A program made the position numbers and the translations under genes. Shown here piece after piece: positions 52,200 to 61,480 of a stretch of DNA of 64,000 nucleotides. The notes under the pieces are model-generated. The model searched no databases. It was given only the letters and a program-made list of their open reading frames with translations, and was not told the origin of the DNA. The stretch comes from Chryseobacterium foetidum (GTDB taxonomy: Bacteria; Bacteroidota; Bacteroidia; Flavobacteriales; Weeksellaceae). How positions within the stretch are numbered: position 1 is the stretch's first letter; each line of letters opens with the position of its first letter. The stretch covers positions 620,001-684,000 of the forward strand of contig NZ_JAMXIA010000001.1 in NCBI RefSeq assembly GCF_025457425.1, written 5' to 3'.

Positions 52200-53024
52200 T
52201 TAAACCAACTTTATTTTATCATCCATTATTTCGACGATTTTATCTTTGTACAAACCACCAAGAGCCTTTTTAAAGTTCTTTTTGCTCATTTGAAGCTCTT
52301 CTTTAATCTCTTCCGGCGTAGACTTGTCTGAAAGATGAAGCAGACCGTAATTTTCTTCCAGCTTATCCAAAATTTTCTGTTTAAACTCGTCGATATTTTC
52401 AAAGCCCTGCGGCTGTAATGAAATATCAATCTTTCCATCTTCACGGATGTCTTTGATGAAACCACTTTCCTCTGATAAAGGATATAGTTTTTTGAAAACA
52501 TCAGAAGCGTAGATCAGCCCGATGTATTTTTTGTTGATAACCACATTCCAGCCCAGTTCGCTTTCGTTCATCATGATTAAATCTACCTTATCACCTTTCT
52601 GGAAAGGTAAATTTTCATACTGAGGATTTCTTTTAAACTTCGTAGTTCCGGTAATTAAATCAAGATCTTCATCAACATAGAGATAGACCAAATATCTTTT
52701 TCCATCAAGAATTTTTGTTTTCTGCTGTTTGTAAGGGATGAATAGGTCTTTGATGATTCCCCAATCCATAAACGCACCTGTCGGAAGGCTTTCCACACAG
52801 CTCATCACGGCAAATTCGCCTACCTCAGCCAATGGAATCTCTGTTGTTGCCTTTAACTTATGATCATCCTGAAAAACAAAAACTTCAACCTCATCACCAA
52901 TTTCTTTTTCTTCACGGATAAAAACTTTAGACATGAAAGCCGTTTTGCCGGATTCTGATTCAAGCATCCATCCTGAATGATTTTTTTCTGAAATTTTTAA
53001 AGTCTGGGTTTTTCCGAGTTGCAT
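52200..53024 (-). CDS. CvfB-like S1/RNA-binding protein
   Basis: The start is ATG 53024 (MQLGKTQTLKISEKNHSGWM), giving 274 residues; the upstream frame is not supported. Repeated S1-like OB domains are visible (GDEVEVFVFQDDHKLKATTE, GAFMDWGIIKDLFIPYKQQK, LIYASDVFKKLYPLSEESGFIKDIREDGKIDISLQPQG). A C-terminal winged-helix-like part follows (TPEEIKEELQMSKKNFKKAL). CvfB of Staphylococcus aureus is an RNA-binding virulence regulator with this layout. The role here is unknown. Confidence 0.85.
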   Translation of the reverse strand: MQLGKTQTLKISEKNHSGWMLESESGKTAFMSKVFIREEKEIGDEVEVFVFQDDHKLKATTEIPLAEVGEFAVMSCVESLPTGAFMDWGIIKDLFIPYKQQKTKILDGKRYLVYLYVDEDLDLITGTTKFKRNPQYENLPFQKGDKVDLIMMNESELGWNVVINKKYIGLIYASDVFKKLYPLSEESGFIKDIREDGKIDISLQPQGFENIDEFKQKILDKLEENYGLLHLSDKSTPEEIKEELQMSKKNFKKALGGLYKDKIVEIMDDKIKLV

Positions 53025-53084
53025 TGATGATAATTTAGTTGGCAAAGGTAAGGAAAATAAGTTGGAGATTTTTTGAGTTTTAGG

Positions 53085-53155
53085 GTTGGAAGGTTTTAGA
53101 GTTCGAGCGTCTGAGGATTGGAGTGTTGAAGAGTTGGAGGATTGGAGTGTTTTGG
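53085..53155. repeat. Degenerate G/T-rich tandem words
   Basis: The 15-mer GAGGATTGGAGTGTT is repeated exactly at 53113-53127 and 53137-53151 (24-base period), within a longer run of related words (GGTTGGAAGG, GAGTTGGAG). There is no coding signal. Confidence 0.6.
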
Positions 53156-53181
53156 AATTACATGGTATATTGATTTTAAAT

Positions 53182-53670
53182 TTAATGCTTATAATTTTTT
53201 AAATGATTAATCAAATTTTTAGATTTTTTTAAATAATCTGTTTTTTCATCATCATCAAATTTCCCGATGCTTTTAATAAGTTGATCTTTCTCATAATAAT
53301 TTCTTGATTCAGACAAAAATTGAGGTTGTTTCAAATAACCATTTTCATCGAGCGTCTGGTATTTTTTTGAATGAACAAAAACCAACTTCCCGTTTTCCGA
53401 GAAAAAATATTCTGTAATGATGTTCCAGGCAGACAAGCCAACCCAATGTTCCATTTTTCTGAGTTTTCCGTTTTTGTAAAATCCCTTTAACTCAATTCCG
53501 TTATCTGTAAGCTCAGATTGATCCATAAAATAAGAGTATGGAACTGTTCTAATTTTAAAATCTTTGGTTTGATTGATTTGCTGAACAAGCTTTTTTACCG
53601 GCTCAATATTCTGTCCGAAAAGCATTCCGGAAAAAGCAATCATTAAAAATAAGGTCAGTTTTTTCATCAT
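53182..53670 (-). CDS. Secreted protein of unknown function
   Basis: A 162-residue protein starting at ATG 53670 (MMKKLTLFLMIAFSGMLFGQ). The signal peptide is at 1-20. GFYKNGKLRKMEHW and FFSENGKLVFVHSKKY are short NG-KL repeats of the type found in YwqK/MORN-like proteins. Nothing else is recognised. It is probably periplasmic. Confidence 0.65.
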   Translation of the reverse strand: MMKKLTLFLMIAFSGMLFGQNIEPVKKLVQQINQTKDFKIRTVPYSYFMDQSELTDNGIELKGFYKNGKLRKMEHWVGLSAWNIITEYFFSENGKLVFVHSKKYQTLDENGYLKQPQFLSESRNYYEKDQLIKSIGKFDDDEKTDYLKKSKNLINHLKNYKH

Positions 53671-53695
53671 CAGTAATTTAACTAAAAAATACAAA

Positions 53696-53723
53696 AAAAA
53701 AGAGAAGCCAAAACTTCTCTTTT
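53696..53723 (-). terminator. Intrinsic terminator of lpdA
   Basis: AAAAGAGAAG and CTTCTCTTTT form a stem with a six-base loop. On the minus strand it is followed by T-rich sequence. Confidence 0.7.
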
Positions 53724-53737
53724 AATATATATAATCC

Positions 53738-53789
53738 AACCTGACTCTCTTAACTTTCAACCTGGCTCTTTTTACTTTTACCTTGACTC
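53738..53789. repeat. 21-base tandem repeat next to the lpdA stop
   Basis: Two units are AACCTGACTCTCTTAACTTT(C) at 53738-53758 and AACCTGGCTCTTTTTACTTT(T) at 53759-53779. A partial third, ACCTTGACTCTTACA, runs into the lpdA stop codon. Confidence 0.6.
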
Positions 53790-55193
53790 TTACATGTGCA
53801 AAGCTCTCTTCCCTGTAGCATCCAAAGCAGCTTCTTTCACCGCTTCAGCATACGTTGGGTGTGCGTGAGAACTTCTTGCGATATCTTCAGCACTTGCACG
53901 GAATTCCATTGCAATTACACCTTCAGCAACCAAATCTGCAGCTCTTGCTCCAATCATGTGGAAACCTAAAACCTCATCTGTTTTTTCGTCAGCAATAATT
54001 TTTACCAAACCATCGATGTCACCACTTGCACGGCTTCTACCCAGAGCTCTCATTGGGAAGGTTCCGATTTTGTAAGCAACACCTTCTTCCTTCAACTGCT
54101 CTTCAGTTTTACCAACTCCGGCAACTTCCGGCCATGTGTAAACCACTCCAGGAATTAAATTATAATTGATGTGAGGTTTTTGTCCGGCTAAAGTTTCAGC
54201 AACAAAAACACCTTCTTCTTCAGCTTTGTGAGCCAACATTGCTCCTTTAATTACATCTCCAATGGCGTAAATATTTGCCACGTTGGTCTGCAAATGGTCG
54301 TTTGTTTTGATTCTTCCTCTTTCGTCCAATTCAACACCTGCTTTTTCCAAACCAAGTCCATCTGTGAAAGGTCTTCTTCCCACAGAAACCAAACAGTAAT
54401 CTCCTTCAACAGTTACCTCCTCTCCTTTTTTATCTTTCGCTGTAATTTTTACGGAATCTCCGTTTCTTTCAACTGCTGAAACCGCTGTAGAAAGCATGAA
54501 TTTCATTCCCTGCTTTTTCAGAACTTTAGTCAATTCCTTGCTTAAAGCTCCATCCATTGTAGGAATGATTTTATCCATAAATTCAACTACAGTCACCTGA
54601 GCGCCAAGTCTTAAGTAAACTGAACCTAATTCAAGACCGATAACTCCACCACCGATCACTACCAAATGCTTAGGAATTTCTTTTAAATTTAAAGCTTCAG
54701 TAGAAGTGATCACTCTTTCCTTATCTAAAGTGATGAACGGGAGCGATGAAGGTTTAGAACCCGTTGCGATGATGGTATATTTTGATTCGATAGTTTCAGA
54801 TGAACCATCGTTTTTAGTCACTTTTACCTGAGTTGCAGATTCAAAGCTTCCAAGACCTTCAAAAACAGTGATTTTATTTTTGTCCATCAGGAAGTTGATT
54901 CCTTTTGTAGTCTGCTCTACCACTTCATTTTTTCTCGCAATCATTCTTGCGATGTCGGCTTTTGGCTCGTTAATGATAATTCCGTGGTTTTCGAAATTGT
55001 GTTTTGCATTTTCGAAATGCTCAGAGCTGTCTAAAAGCGCTTTTGAAGGAATACATCCAACGTTAAGACAGGTTCCGCCTAAAGTTGAATACTTTTCAAT
55101 AATTGCTACTTTGAAACCTAATTGTGCAGCGCGGATTGCAGCTACATAACCTCCGGGACCAGAACCTATTACGGTAACATCGAATTGACTCAT
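53790..55193 (-). CDS. lpdA: Dihydrolipoamide dehydrogenase (E3)
   Basis: The FAD-dependent E3 subunit shared by 2-oxo acid dehydrogenase complexes; it reoxidises lipoamide with NAD+. It has 467 residues, the normal length. FAD motif VTVIGSGPGGYVAAIRAAQLG is at the N-terminus. The redox disulphide is GGTCLNVGCIPSK, the NAD motif is VVIGGGVIGLELGSVYLRLG, and the C-terminal active-site SSHAHPTYAEAVKEAALDA carries the catalytic His-Glu pair. It is monocistronic here, away from sucA at the left edge. Confidence 0.96.
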   Translation of the reverse strand: MSQFDVTVIGSGPGGYVAAIRAAQLGFKVAIIEKYSTLGGTCLNVGCIPSKALLDSSEHFENAKHNFENHGIIINEPKADIARMIARKNEVVEQTTKGINFLMDKNKITVFEGLGSFESATQVKVTKNDGSSETIESKYTIIATGSKPSSLPFITLDKERVITSTEALNLKEIPKHLVVIGGGVIGLELGSVYLRLGAQVTVVEFMDKIIPTMDGALSKELTKVLKKQGMKFMLSTAVSAVERNGDSVKITAKDKKGEEVTVEGDYCLVSVGRRPFTDGLGLEKAGVELDERGRIKTNDHLQTNVANIYAIGDVIKGAMLAHKAEEEGVFVAETLAGQKPHINYNLIPGVVYTWPEVAGVGKTEEQLKEEGVAYKIGTFPMRALGRSRASGDIDGLVKIIADEKTDEVLGFHMIGARAADLVAEGVIAMEFRASAEDIARSSHAHPTYAEAVKEAALDATGKRALHM

Positions 55194-55279
55194 TTTATAT
55201 TTTAATTTATTTATTATCTGATGATTAATTCTTACAAATTTACTGATTAATTTAGAAGGAACAAAGTGAGTTTTGTCAA

Positions 55280-55375
55280 GTTTTTGGGAGCGGGGTGTGG
55301 GGCGTTGGGTGCGGGATGTTTAAATGATTGAGAATACTTTTGATTTTGCGACTGCAGATCTCCCAGCTTCCAGCT
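55280..55375. repeat. G-rich and C/T-rich intergenic words
   Basis: Contains GGGAGCGGGGTGTGGGGCGT and GGGTGCGGGATG, then TCCCAGCTTCCAGCTTTAGC and CTTCCAGCTTT. The next gene (minus strand) ends inside the latter. The words resemble those at 3250 and 53085. Confidence 0.5.
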
Positions 55376-55732
55376 TTAGCCTTCCAGCTTTAAATTCAGT
55401 TTTCCTTCTCCAAATTCTTCTTTATTTCCAAAAAACTCACCTCCGCAAATGTACCAGGGAAGATTTTCTAAATATTCTACAGCATTTTCAGGTTTCATTT
55501 CTGCCACTTCTTTTTTGGCGATAATTCCTTTAAACCATCTGTTTAAATTGGAAGAATTTGCAGATTCAACGGTATATTTAAGCCAGATTCTCTGACAAAG
55601 TCTGCATTGAATAATGCTTACTTCGGCATTCCTGTCTTCTGTCAAATCTTTTCCTATGATTGAAGTTCTGTATTCGGATTCAATCAGGTCGTGTTTTTCG
55701 CATGCACATCCTAATTTCGGGAGTTTTTTCAT
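55376..55732 (-). CDS. Small cysteine-containing protein
   Basis: A 118-residue protein, not recognised. KLGCACEKHDL at the N-terminus and IIQCRLCQRIWLKYTVESA form a possible four-cysteine zinc site. NLPWYICGGEFFGNKEEFGE follows. The last residues (KLNLKLEG) come from the low-complexity repeat, so the natural stop may have been altered by the repeat. It has no close partner. Confidence 0.6.
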   Translation of the reverse strand: MKKLPKLGCACEKHDLIESEYRTSIIGKDLTEDRNAEVSIIQCRLCQRIWLKYTVESANSSNLNRWFKGIIAKKEVAEMKPENAVEYLENLPWYICGGEFFGNKEEFGEGKLNLKLEG

Positions 55733-55788
55733 GAATGAAATATGAGTTTAATTTTTTAGAAATTCAAATCTAAGGAAATGCTTGAAAT

Positions 55789-56247
55789 TTAATTGATTAT
55801 TATTCCGTCAAAATAGCTTTTACACTCTGCTTTATAAATTTTTACCTGTTCTCGAAAATCACTTTTCCATTCAAATAAATCATCACTTTTAAATGAATAT
55901 GAAATGTGATAGCTGTAAACAAAAAGCAACAACAAAATAATCTGCAGGAATGAATATGTTTTTAAAATAAACTTCTGATTTTTTAATAATTTAATTAAAT
56001 AAAAATCAAAAATTAAAAGAAGAGTCGCGATAACTAAACCATTAAGCAGAATTCCTGAAATGTAGAAATTTTCGGCCATTGAAGAAGCTAAAGAATCACT
56101 TTTATACACAAAAGGAAAAGCATAATACTTCGGAAAAACATCATCCTTGCAACTGCATTCAAAAACTAAATTTACCCAGGCAAATTTCAGAAGAAAGAAG
56201 CCAACTGAAAATATATAAAAAGAAGTAACTTTTAGAAAAATCTTCAC
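55789..56247 (-). CDS. Small integral membrane protein
   Basis: A 152-residue protein with three hydrophobic segments (about 6-28, 65-87 and 97-117). A short extracytoplasmic loop contains FECSCKDD. No family was recognised. It lies 4 bases downstream of the glycosyltransferase gene on the same strand and may be co-transcribed. Confidence 0.6.
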   Translation of the reverse strand: MKIFLKVTSFYIFSVGFFLLKFAWVNLVFECSCKDDVFPKYYAFPFVYKSDSLASSMAENFYISGILLNGLVIATLLLIFDFYLIKLLKNQKFILKTYSFLQIILLLLFVYSYHISYSFKSDDLFEWKSDFREQVKIYKAECKSYFDGIIIN

Positions 56248-56251
56248 CAGC

Positions 56252-57340
56252 CTATTTTTTATGCATCAAATCCAGCAAAACCTTTTCATAATTATCCAAA
56301 ATAATTTCCTTTGAAAACCTCGATTTTATAGAATTTTTTATGGCATCATGATCGTAAGACCGATGCAGAATCTGCATAATTTTTTGTGAGAAATCTTCGT
56401 GATTTTCAATATCAGAAATTTCGCCGTTCGTTTCGTGCTGAATGATTTCATTGATTCCGCCAGGACAGTTGTTGGCTAAAGAATACGTTCCGCAGGCTCC
56501 TGCTTCGAGTAAAACATTGGGAAAACCTTCGTACCGTGACGATAGAATAAACAGGTCAGCATATTTCAAAAACTCATACGGATTCTCCTGCTTCCCGTGA
56601 AAAAACACATTTTTCAGACCCAGAAAATCTTTCATTTGGTGAAGAATTTCACGATCTCTGCCATCACCTAATATGTGTAACAAAATTTTTTCATTTTTTA
56701 ATCTTGAAAAAACTTTCAGCAAATTATCAAAACCTTTTCTGGCAGACAGATTGCCGATGGCTACAACATTTTTATAATTGTATTTAAAACTCTCAGGTTT
56801 GCGGGAGATTGTTAACTTTTCGTCAATAAACTCAAAATCTACAGGATTATTGATCTTGACAATTTTCGAACGGTTGACTTTAAAATTTCTGACCAGATCG
56901 TGCATCATATCATCACTCTGTGCGATAATCTGCTGGTAATTATTGTAGAAATGGTAGAAAAATTTAATTTCCTTCTTGGTTACATGTTGCGAGACAACAT
57001 TGGTTTCTCTCGCAATGAATTTTGTTTTCGGGAAAAGTTTGATAAACATCGAAAGATACGCATTCACCTCTCCGTATCCGGAAAAAACAATATCCGGTTT
57101 TCGGCGGTAAATTTCTTTAAGAATTGGTTTTAAAGAGTGACGAATCCTTTCGGTATTGATATCGATAATTTCGACATCTTTTTTCAGAAAGTTCAGGTAA
57201 CCGCCTTCTTTGCGTAAAAGCAAAATCTTCGGTTCAAAACGATCTCTGGAGAGATGATTTGCAATGGTGGTAACGATTCTTTCTGCACCTCCGGTCTCAA
57301 GATCCGGCAGAATAAATATGACAGAAATTTTCTTGTTCAT
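56252..57340 (-). CDS. GT4-family glycosyltransferase
   Basis: The start is ATG 57340 (MNKKISVIFILPDLETGGAE), giving 362 residues; the longer frame adds unlikely residues. The GT-B fold is shown by the LPDLETGGAERIVTTIANHLSR N-terminal part and the donor-binding half: AIGNLSARKGFDNLLKVF, LHILGDGRDREILHQM and RYEGFPNVLLEAGACGTYSLANN with the conserved Glu pair. It probably builds a cell-surface glycan. Donor and acceptor are unknown. Confidence 0.92.
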   Translation of the reverse strand: MNKKISVIFILPDLETGGAERIVTTIANHLSRDRFEPKILLLRKEGGYLNFLKKDVEIIDINTERIRHSLKPILKEIYRRKPDIVFSGYGEVNAYLSMFIKLFPKTKFIARETNVVSQHVTKKEIKFFYHFYNNYQQIIAQSDDMMHDLVRNFKVNRSKIVKINNPVDFEFIDEKLTISRKPESFKYNYKNVVAIGNLSARKGFDNLLKVFSRLKNEKILLHILGDGRDREILHQMKDFLGLKNVFFHGKQENPYEFLKYADLFILSSRYEGFPNVLLEAGACGTYSLANNCPGGINEIIQHETNGEISDIENHEDFSQKIMQILHRSYDHDAIKNSIKSRFSKEIILDNYEKVLLDLMHKK

Positions 57341-57420
57341 TGTAAATTTTGTTTGAAAAAACCTTCTGTTTAAAGTATTTTTTCTCTTCAAAAAGCTAAC
57401 GATATCGAGCTTTTTTTAAA

Positions 57421-57744
57421 TTACATCAGCTCGGGAAATTCCTGAGAATGATTGTTGATAATATGATTGATCAAAAACTGATTGTCTTTTTGGTCATAAA
57501 AGATAAACCAGGAAGTCCGGTGATTGGCTTTGTATTTAATAAATATTTTACCAAATTTCTGAAGTGCTTCCGGTGTATTTCTGCCGATTGGTTTATGAAT
57601 ATTATAATCTACAAAATCATAAATTTTCTCAGCATATAATTGGCAGTCTATTTCAAAGCCAAAATATTCTTTTACATATAAAATCCTAATCAGATTTTCT
57701 ATAGACTCATGAAATTCATCCGAATAGACAATTATTTCACCCAA
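57421..57744 (-). CDS. RelE/ParE-like toxin candidate
   Basis: A 107-residue protein. The start overlaps the end of the preceding gene by 13 bases. The layout (short helical N-terminus, NHRTSWFIFYDQKDNQFLINHIINNH near the C-terminus) resembles RelE/ParE-superfamily toxins. Similarity is by shape rather than by a strong motif. Together with the upstream gene it looks like an antitoxin-toxin unit. Confidence 0.55.
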   Translation of the reverse strand: MGEIIVYSDEFHESIENLIRILYVKEYFGFEIDCQLYAEKIYDFVDYNIHKPIGRNTPEALQKFGKIFIKYKANHRTSWFIFYDQKDNQFLINHIINNHSQEFPELM

Positions 57745-57980
57745 GACAATTTTGAAATAAATTCTCTCGTTTTTTTCCTCGATTCTGCTGAATTCAGACC
57801 TTTTGCAAAACGCTCATCGAAATCATCTTTTACCAAATATTCAGTATGAGGTTCCGAAAAAGTTTCTGCGGTTGCCCTTTTTTCTTTTAAGTCAACTAAT
57901 TCTGCAATTACCTCGAGATCATCCAGTCTGTTTATCCAGTGGATTAACTCTTTTTTTGATTGTAGAATGGGATTTTCCAT
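57732..57980 (-). CDS. Putative antitoxin
   Basis: An 82-residue protein, acidic in the middle, with a helical N-terminus (SKKELIHWINRLDDLEVIAELVDLKE) resembling short antitoxins. It is translated first and overlaps the toxin candidate by 13 bases, which is the usual antitoxin-first order. It sits 18 bases after recQ on the same strand. Confidence 0.55.
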   Translation of the reverse strand: MENPILQSKKELIHWINRLDDLEVIAELVDLKEKRATAETFSEPHTEYLVKDDFDERFAKGLNSAESRKKTREFISKLSWVK

Positions 57981-57998
57981 TTTAATTTTATTTAAAAA

Positions 57999-60203
57999 TC
58001 AATTGGCAACGTCGCTGATAAATTTTATTCTCAGCATTCTCACTTCTTCGTCAGACAGTTCATCGCCAAACTCATCAAGCAAAACTTTCATGCTGTCACT
58101 TTCAGATTCATTCATAAATTCCATGAACTCATCCACCATATCTTCATCGAAATTTTCTTCGATATAATAATCAATATTCAATTTAGTACCCTGATAAACA
58201 ATACGTTCCATTTCTTTCAACAGATCATTCATCGAAAGATTTTTGGCTCGTGCAATATCTTCAAGGTCAATCTTTTTATCCGTATTTTGGATGATAAAAA
58301 CTTTGTGGCTCGATTTATTCGCCACATTTTTCAACACCATGTCCTGAGTACGCTCAATATTGTTATCTTCAACGTATTTTGAAATAAAATCCGCAAATTC
58401 TTTACCGTATTTCTTGGCTTTTCCTTCTCCTACTCCGTAAATTTTGGCAATTTCTTCAACTGTAATCGGATACTGAACGGTCATGTCTTCCAGACTCGGA
58501 TCCATAAAAACCGTGTAAGGCGGAATGCTGTGCTTTTTGGCCACTTTTTTTCTGAGTTCCTTTAAAAGTGCAAACAAGTTTTGGTCTAAACCTCCACCCG
58601 ACTGTTGCTGCACCTGATCGCTTTCTGCTTTGGTCTGTGAAAGGTCAAACTCACGGTCCTCGGCAATCATAAATGAACTTTCCAATTCGCCCTTGAGTGC
58701 CTGTCTTCCCTTTTCCGAAATTTTTAAAACACCATAGGTTTCAATATCTTTCTGAAGGAAATTCTGTACAGTTGCCTGTCTTAAAATGGTTTTCCAGTAA
58801 TTTTCTTTTTCGTCTTTACCAAACCCAAAGTGCGGCGTTTGCTCTAATTTATAGGATTTAGTAACCGCATTTTCTTTTCCGACGATCGTTGATATCAAAT
58901 CCTTAGATTTAAATTTTTCTCCTGTATCATTGATGAGATGCATTACTTTCTTAAAATCTTCCGTAGCATCTGTCAGTTTGGGAGGATTTGATGCATTATC
59001 ACACATCTTCGCTCCGTCTCCGTTTTCAGGATCGAAACTTTCTCCGAAATAGTACAGAATATACTGTCGTCTGCTCATGCAGGTTTCAGCGTAGCCTACA
59101 ACTTCATTCAATAACTGAAGACCAATTTCTCTTTCGGAAACAGCTTTTTGGGCTAAAAACTTTTCCAGTTTCTCAATATCTTTAGGATCGTAGAATGCGA
59201 GGCAGTGACCTTCGCCACCATCTCTTCCGGCTCTTCCGGTTTCCTGATAATAGCTTTCAAGAGATTTTGGGAAATCATAATGGATAACGAAACGCACATC
59301 CGGTTTATCGATTCCCATTCCAAAAGCGATGGTGGCAACGATTACATCAGCTTCCTCCATCAAAAATTTATCCTGATTAGCGACCCTTATTTTTTGGTCA
59401 AGACCTGCGTGGTAAGGAAGTGCATTGATCCCGTTTACCTGAAGAAGCTGGGCAAATTCCTCCACTTTTCTTCGGCTTAAACAATATACAATACCAGATT
59501 TTCCTTTGTGCTGATTGATAAATTTTACAATTTCCTTGTCAACGTTTACTTTCGGTCTTACTTCGTAATAAAGGTTAGGCCTGTTGAAACTTTCCTTGTA
59601 GACCGCTGCTGAAGTCATCCCCAAAGTTTTCTGGATATCATCCTGAACTTTCGGAGTAGCAGTTGCGGTTAAAGCAATCACCGGAACATCGGCAATTTTA
59701 TCTATAATTGATTTTAAATTTCGGTATTCAGGTCTGAAATCGTGACCCCATTCTGAGATACAGTGCGCCTCATCAATGGCTACAAACGATATTTTTACCT
59801 CTTTGAAAAATTCGAGATAATCTTCTTTTATCAGCGATTCCGGAGCAACGTAGAGCAGTTTGGTTTTTCCTGCTTTAATATCGTCAAAAACCTTTTTGGT
59901 CTGAGTTTTGTTAAGTGATGAATTCAAAACATGGGCTACACCTTCATCTGATGAGAGTCCGTTGACTGCGTCCACCTGATTTTTCATCAGAGCAATAAGC
60001 GGTGAAACCACGATGGCAGTTCCCTCAGAAATCAGTGCAGGAAGCTGGTAACAGAGAGATTTACCTCCACCTGTAGGCATAAGGACAAAAACATCCTTTC
60101 CGTTCAGTAAATCTTCTATGATTTGCTCCTGCTGACCTTTGAAGGTAGAAAATCCAAAGTATTTTTTTAATTCGCCTGATATATTGGCTTTTTTTGCGCT
60201 CAT
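57999..60203 (-). CDS. recQ: ATP-dependent DNA helicase RecQ
   Basis: A 3'-5' DNA helicase of recombination and repair, 734 residues, somewhat longer than E. coli RecQ (about 610). The helicase motifs are [45 protein letters not shown] and [11 protein letters not shown] RecQ zinc-binding region has [14 protein letters not shown] and MCDNASNPP. The HRDC domain is [27 protein letters not shown] final acidic extension (about 630-734) is typical of Bacteroidota RecQ. The downstream genes 57421-57980 may be read on the same transcript. Confidence 0.95.
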   Translation of the reverse strand: MSAKKANISGELKKYFGFSTFKGQQEQIIEDLLNGKDVFVLMPTGGGKSLCYQLPALISEGTAIVVSPLIALMKNQVDAVNGLSSDEGVAHVLNSSLNKTQTKKVFDDIKAGKTKLLYVAPESLIKEDYLEFFKEVKISFVAIDEAHCISEWGHDFRPEYRNLKSIIDKIADVPVIALTATATPKVQDDIQKTLGMTSAAVYKESFNRPNLYYEVRPKVNVDKEIVKFINQHKGKSGIVYCLSRRKVEEFAQLLQVNGINALPYHAGLDQKIRVANQDKFLMEEADVIVATIAFGMGIDKPDVRFVIHYDFPKSLESYYQETGRAGRDGGEGHCLAFYDPKDIEKLEKFLAQKAVSEREIGLQLLNEVVGYAETCMSRRQYILYYFGESFDPENGDGAKMCDNASNPPKLTDATEDFKKVMHLINDTGEKFKSKDLISTIVGKENAVTKSYKLEQTPHFGFGKDEKENYWKTILRQATVQNFLQKDIETYGVLKISEKGRQALKGELESSFMIAEDREFDLSQTKAESDQVQQQSGGGLDQNLFALLKELRKKVAKKHSIPPYTVFMDPSLEDMTVQYPITVEEIAKIYGVGEGKAKKYGKEFADFISKYVEDNNIERTQDMVLKNVANKSSHKVFIIQNTDKKIDLEDIARAKNLSMNDLLKEMERIVYQGTKLNIDYYIEENFDEDMVDEFMEFMNESESDSMKVLLDEFGDELSDEEVRMLRIKFISDVAN

Positions 60204-60235
60204 CTAATTTTGTATTGCTAAATTTGCATCTATTC

Positions 60236-60243
60236 CAAAGTTA
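60236..60243 (-). promoter_or_regulatory. Candidate -7 box of recQ
   Basis: On the minus strand TAACTTTG matches TAnnTTTG and is 32 bases upstream of the recQ ATG. No good -33 element was found. Confidence 0.3.
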
Positions 60244-60349
60244 TAAAAATTTTGCTTAAAATAAAAGCGAACGAATTTATAAAAATAAAATTTATAGTAA
60301 ATATAAATAGATTCTGTGTCTATTTTTTCAATTGTAATATACGACAAAA

Positions 60350-61309
60350 ATGTATACAAACGACATTATTTCCAACGCAAAAAAAACACTTGAAATAGAA
60401 ATTGCCGAGCTCGAAAAACTGAAAAACAGAATTGACGGCGATTTTGAAAAAGCGGTGCAAACCATTCATGCTGCCACGGGAAAACTCATCGTTGTAGGGA
60501 TCGGAAAATCTGCCCACGTAGCCAATAAAATGGTTGCAACGCTGAATTCTACAGGAACACCTTCTCAGTTTCTTCACGCTTCAGAAGCTATTCATGGTGA
60601 TTTGGGTGTAATCCAAAAGCAGGATGTGGTTTTATGCATATCAAATTCGGGAAATTCTCCTGAGATTGTGAGCCTTGTTCCTTATTTAAAAGACTATTCT
60701 TCTTCTTTAATAGGAATGACAGGGAATAAAAGCAGTAAGCTAGCTGAATTTTCAGATATTATTCTTGATACACACGTTGATGTGGAAGCATGCCCAATCA
60801 AACTTGCTCCGACGAGCTCAACAACCGTTCAGATGGCTTTGGGAGATGCTTTGGCAGTAAGTTTAATGGAACTGAATGATTTTAAGGCTAATGATTTTGC
60901 TAAATTTCATCCAGGCGGAAGTCTGGGTAAAAACCTGATTTCAAAAGTTGATGATTTCCTATCTTCACAAAAACCTCAGGTTTCTGAAAATGACAGTGTG
61001 AAAGATGTCATCATTTCCATAAGCAGTTCAAGACACGGAATTACCGTCGTCACAGACAACGAAAATATTATTGGAGTGATTACCGACGGCGATCTTCGAA
61101 GAATGCTGATGAATGAAATTAATATTTCTGAAGTATCAGCAAAAGACATTATGTCTCTGAATCCCAAGACGGTCGAAAGAAATTCCCTGGCAAAAGACGC
61201 TATGAAAATCCTGAAGGACAACAACATCGGTCAGCTTGTCGTAACCGAAAACGGAAAATATTTCGGTATTATTGATTTACATAAACTCTTGGATGAGGGG
61301 ATTAATTAG
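60350..61309 (+). CDS. Arabinose-5-phosphate isomerase family (KpsF/GutQ/KdsD)
   Basis: A sugar-phosphate isomerase, 319 residues, making arabinose-5-phosphate from ribulose-5-phosphate for Kdo synthesis. The SIS domain is GKLIVVGIGKSAHVANKMVATLNSTGTPSQFLHASEAIHGDLG and CISNSGNSPEIVSLVPYLK. Two CBS domains follow (about 205-319; DVIISISSSRHGITVVTDNENIIGVITDGDLRRML and DAMKILKDNNIGQLVVTENGK). This is the normal architecture. It supports LPS core biosynthesis. It is divergent from recQ. Confidence 0.93.
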   Translation: MYTNDIISNAKKTLEIEIAELEKLKNRIDGDFEKAVQTIHAATGKLIVVGIGKSAHVANKMVATLNSTGTPSQFLHASEAIHGDLGVIQKQDVVLCISNSGNSPEIVSLVPYLKDYSSSLIGMTGNKSSKLAEFSDIILDTHVDVEACPIKLAPTSSTTVQMALGDALAVSLMELNDFKANDFAKFHPGGSLGKNLISKVDDFLSSQKPQVSENDSVKDVIISISSSRHGITVVTDNENIIGVITDGDLRRMLMNEINISEVSAKDIMSLNPKTVERNSLAKDAMKILKDNNIGQLVVTENGKYFGIIDLHKLLDEGIN

Positions 61310-61440
61310 GTTGAGGTTAAGGTTAAGCTAAACTTAAATGAGTAACTCAGGTTTTTAATCTTAAATATTAAATTTTGAATCTTGAATTTTAAATCTTAAA
61401 TTTTAAATCCCGAATTTCAATTAATCCTGCGCTTAACACC
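61310..61440. repeat. Low-complexity AATCTTAAAT/GAATCTTG tract
   Basis: After GGTTGAGGTTAAGGTTAAGC come near-tandem words TTAATCTTAAATATTAAATT, TTGAATCTTGAATTTTAAAT and CTTAAATTTTAAATC. It lies between the isomerase gene and tatC and has no coding signal. Confidence 0.55.
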
Positions 61441-61480
61441 CGCTTTTTTTCCTAAATTTGAAAAACTTAAAAAATATTTT

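Noticed and set aside
53113-53151. Possible CRISPR-like direct repeats
   Set aside because: Only two 15-mer copies with a 9-base spacer and no cas genes; it is a degenerate tandem tract.
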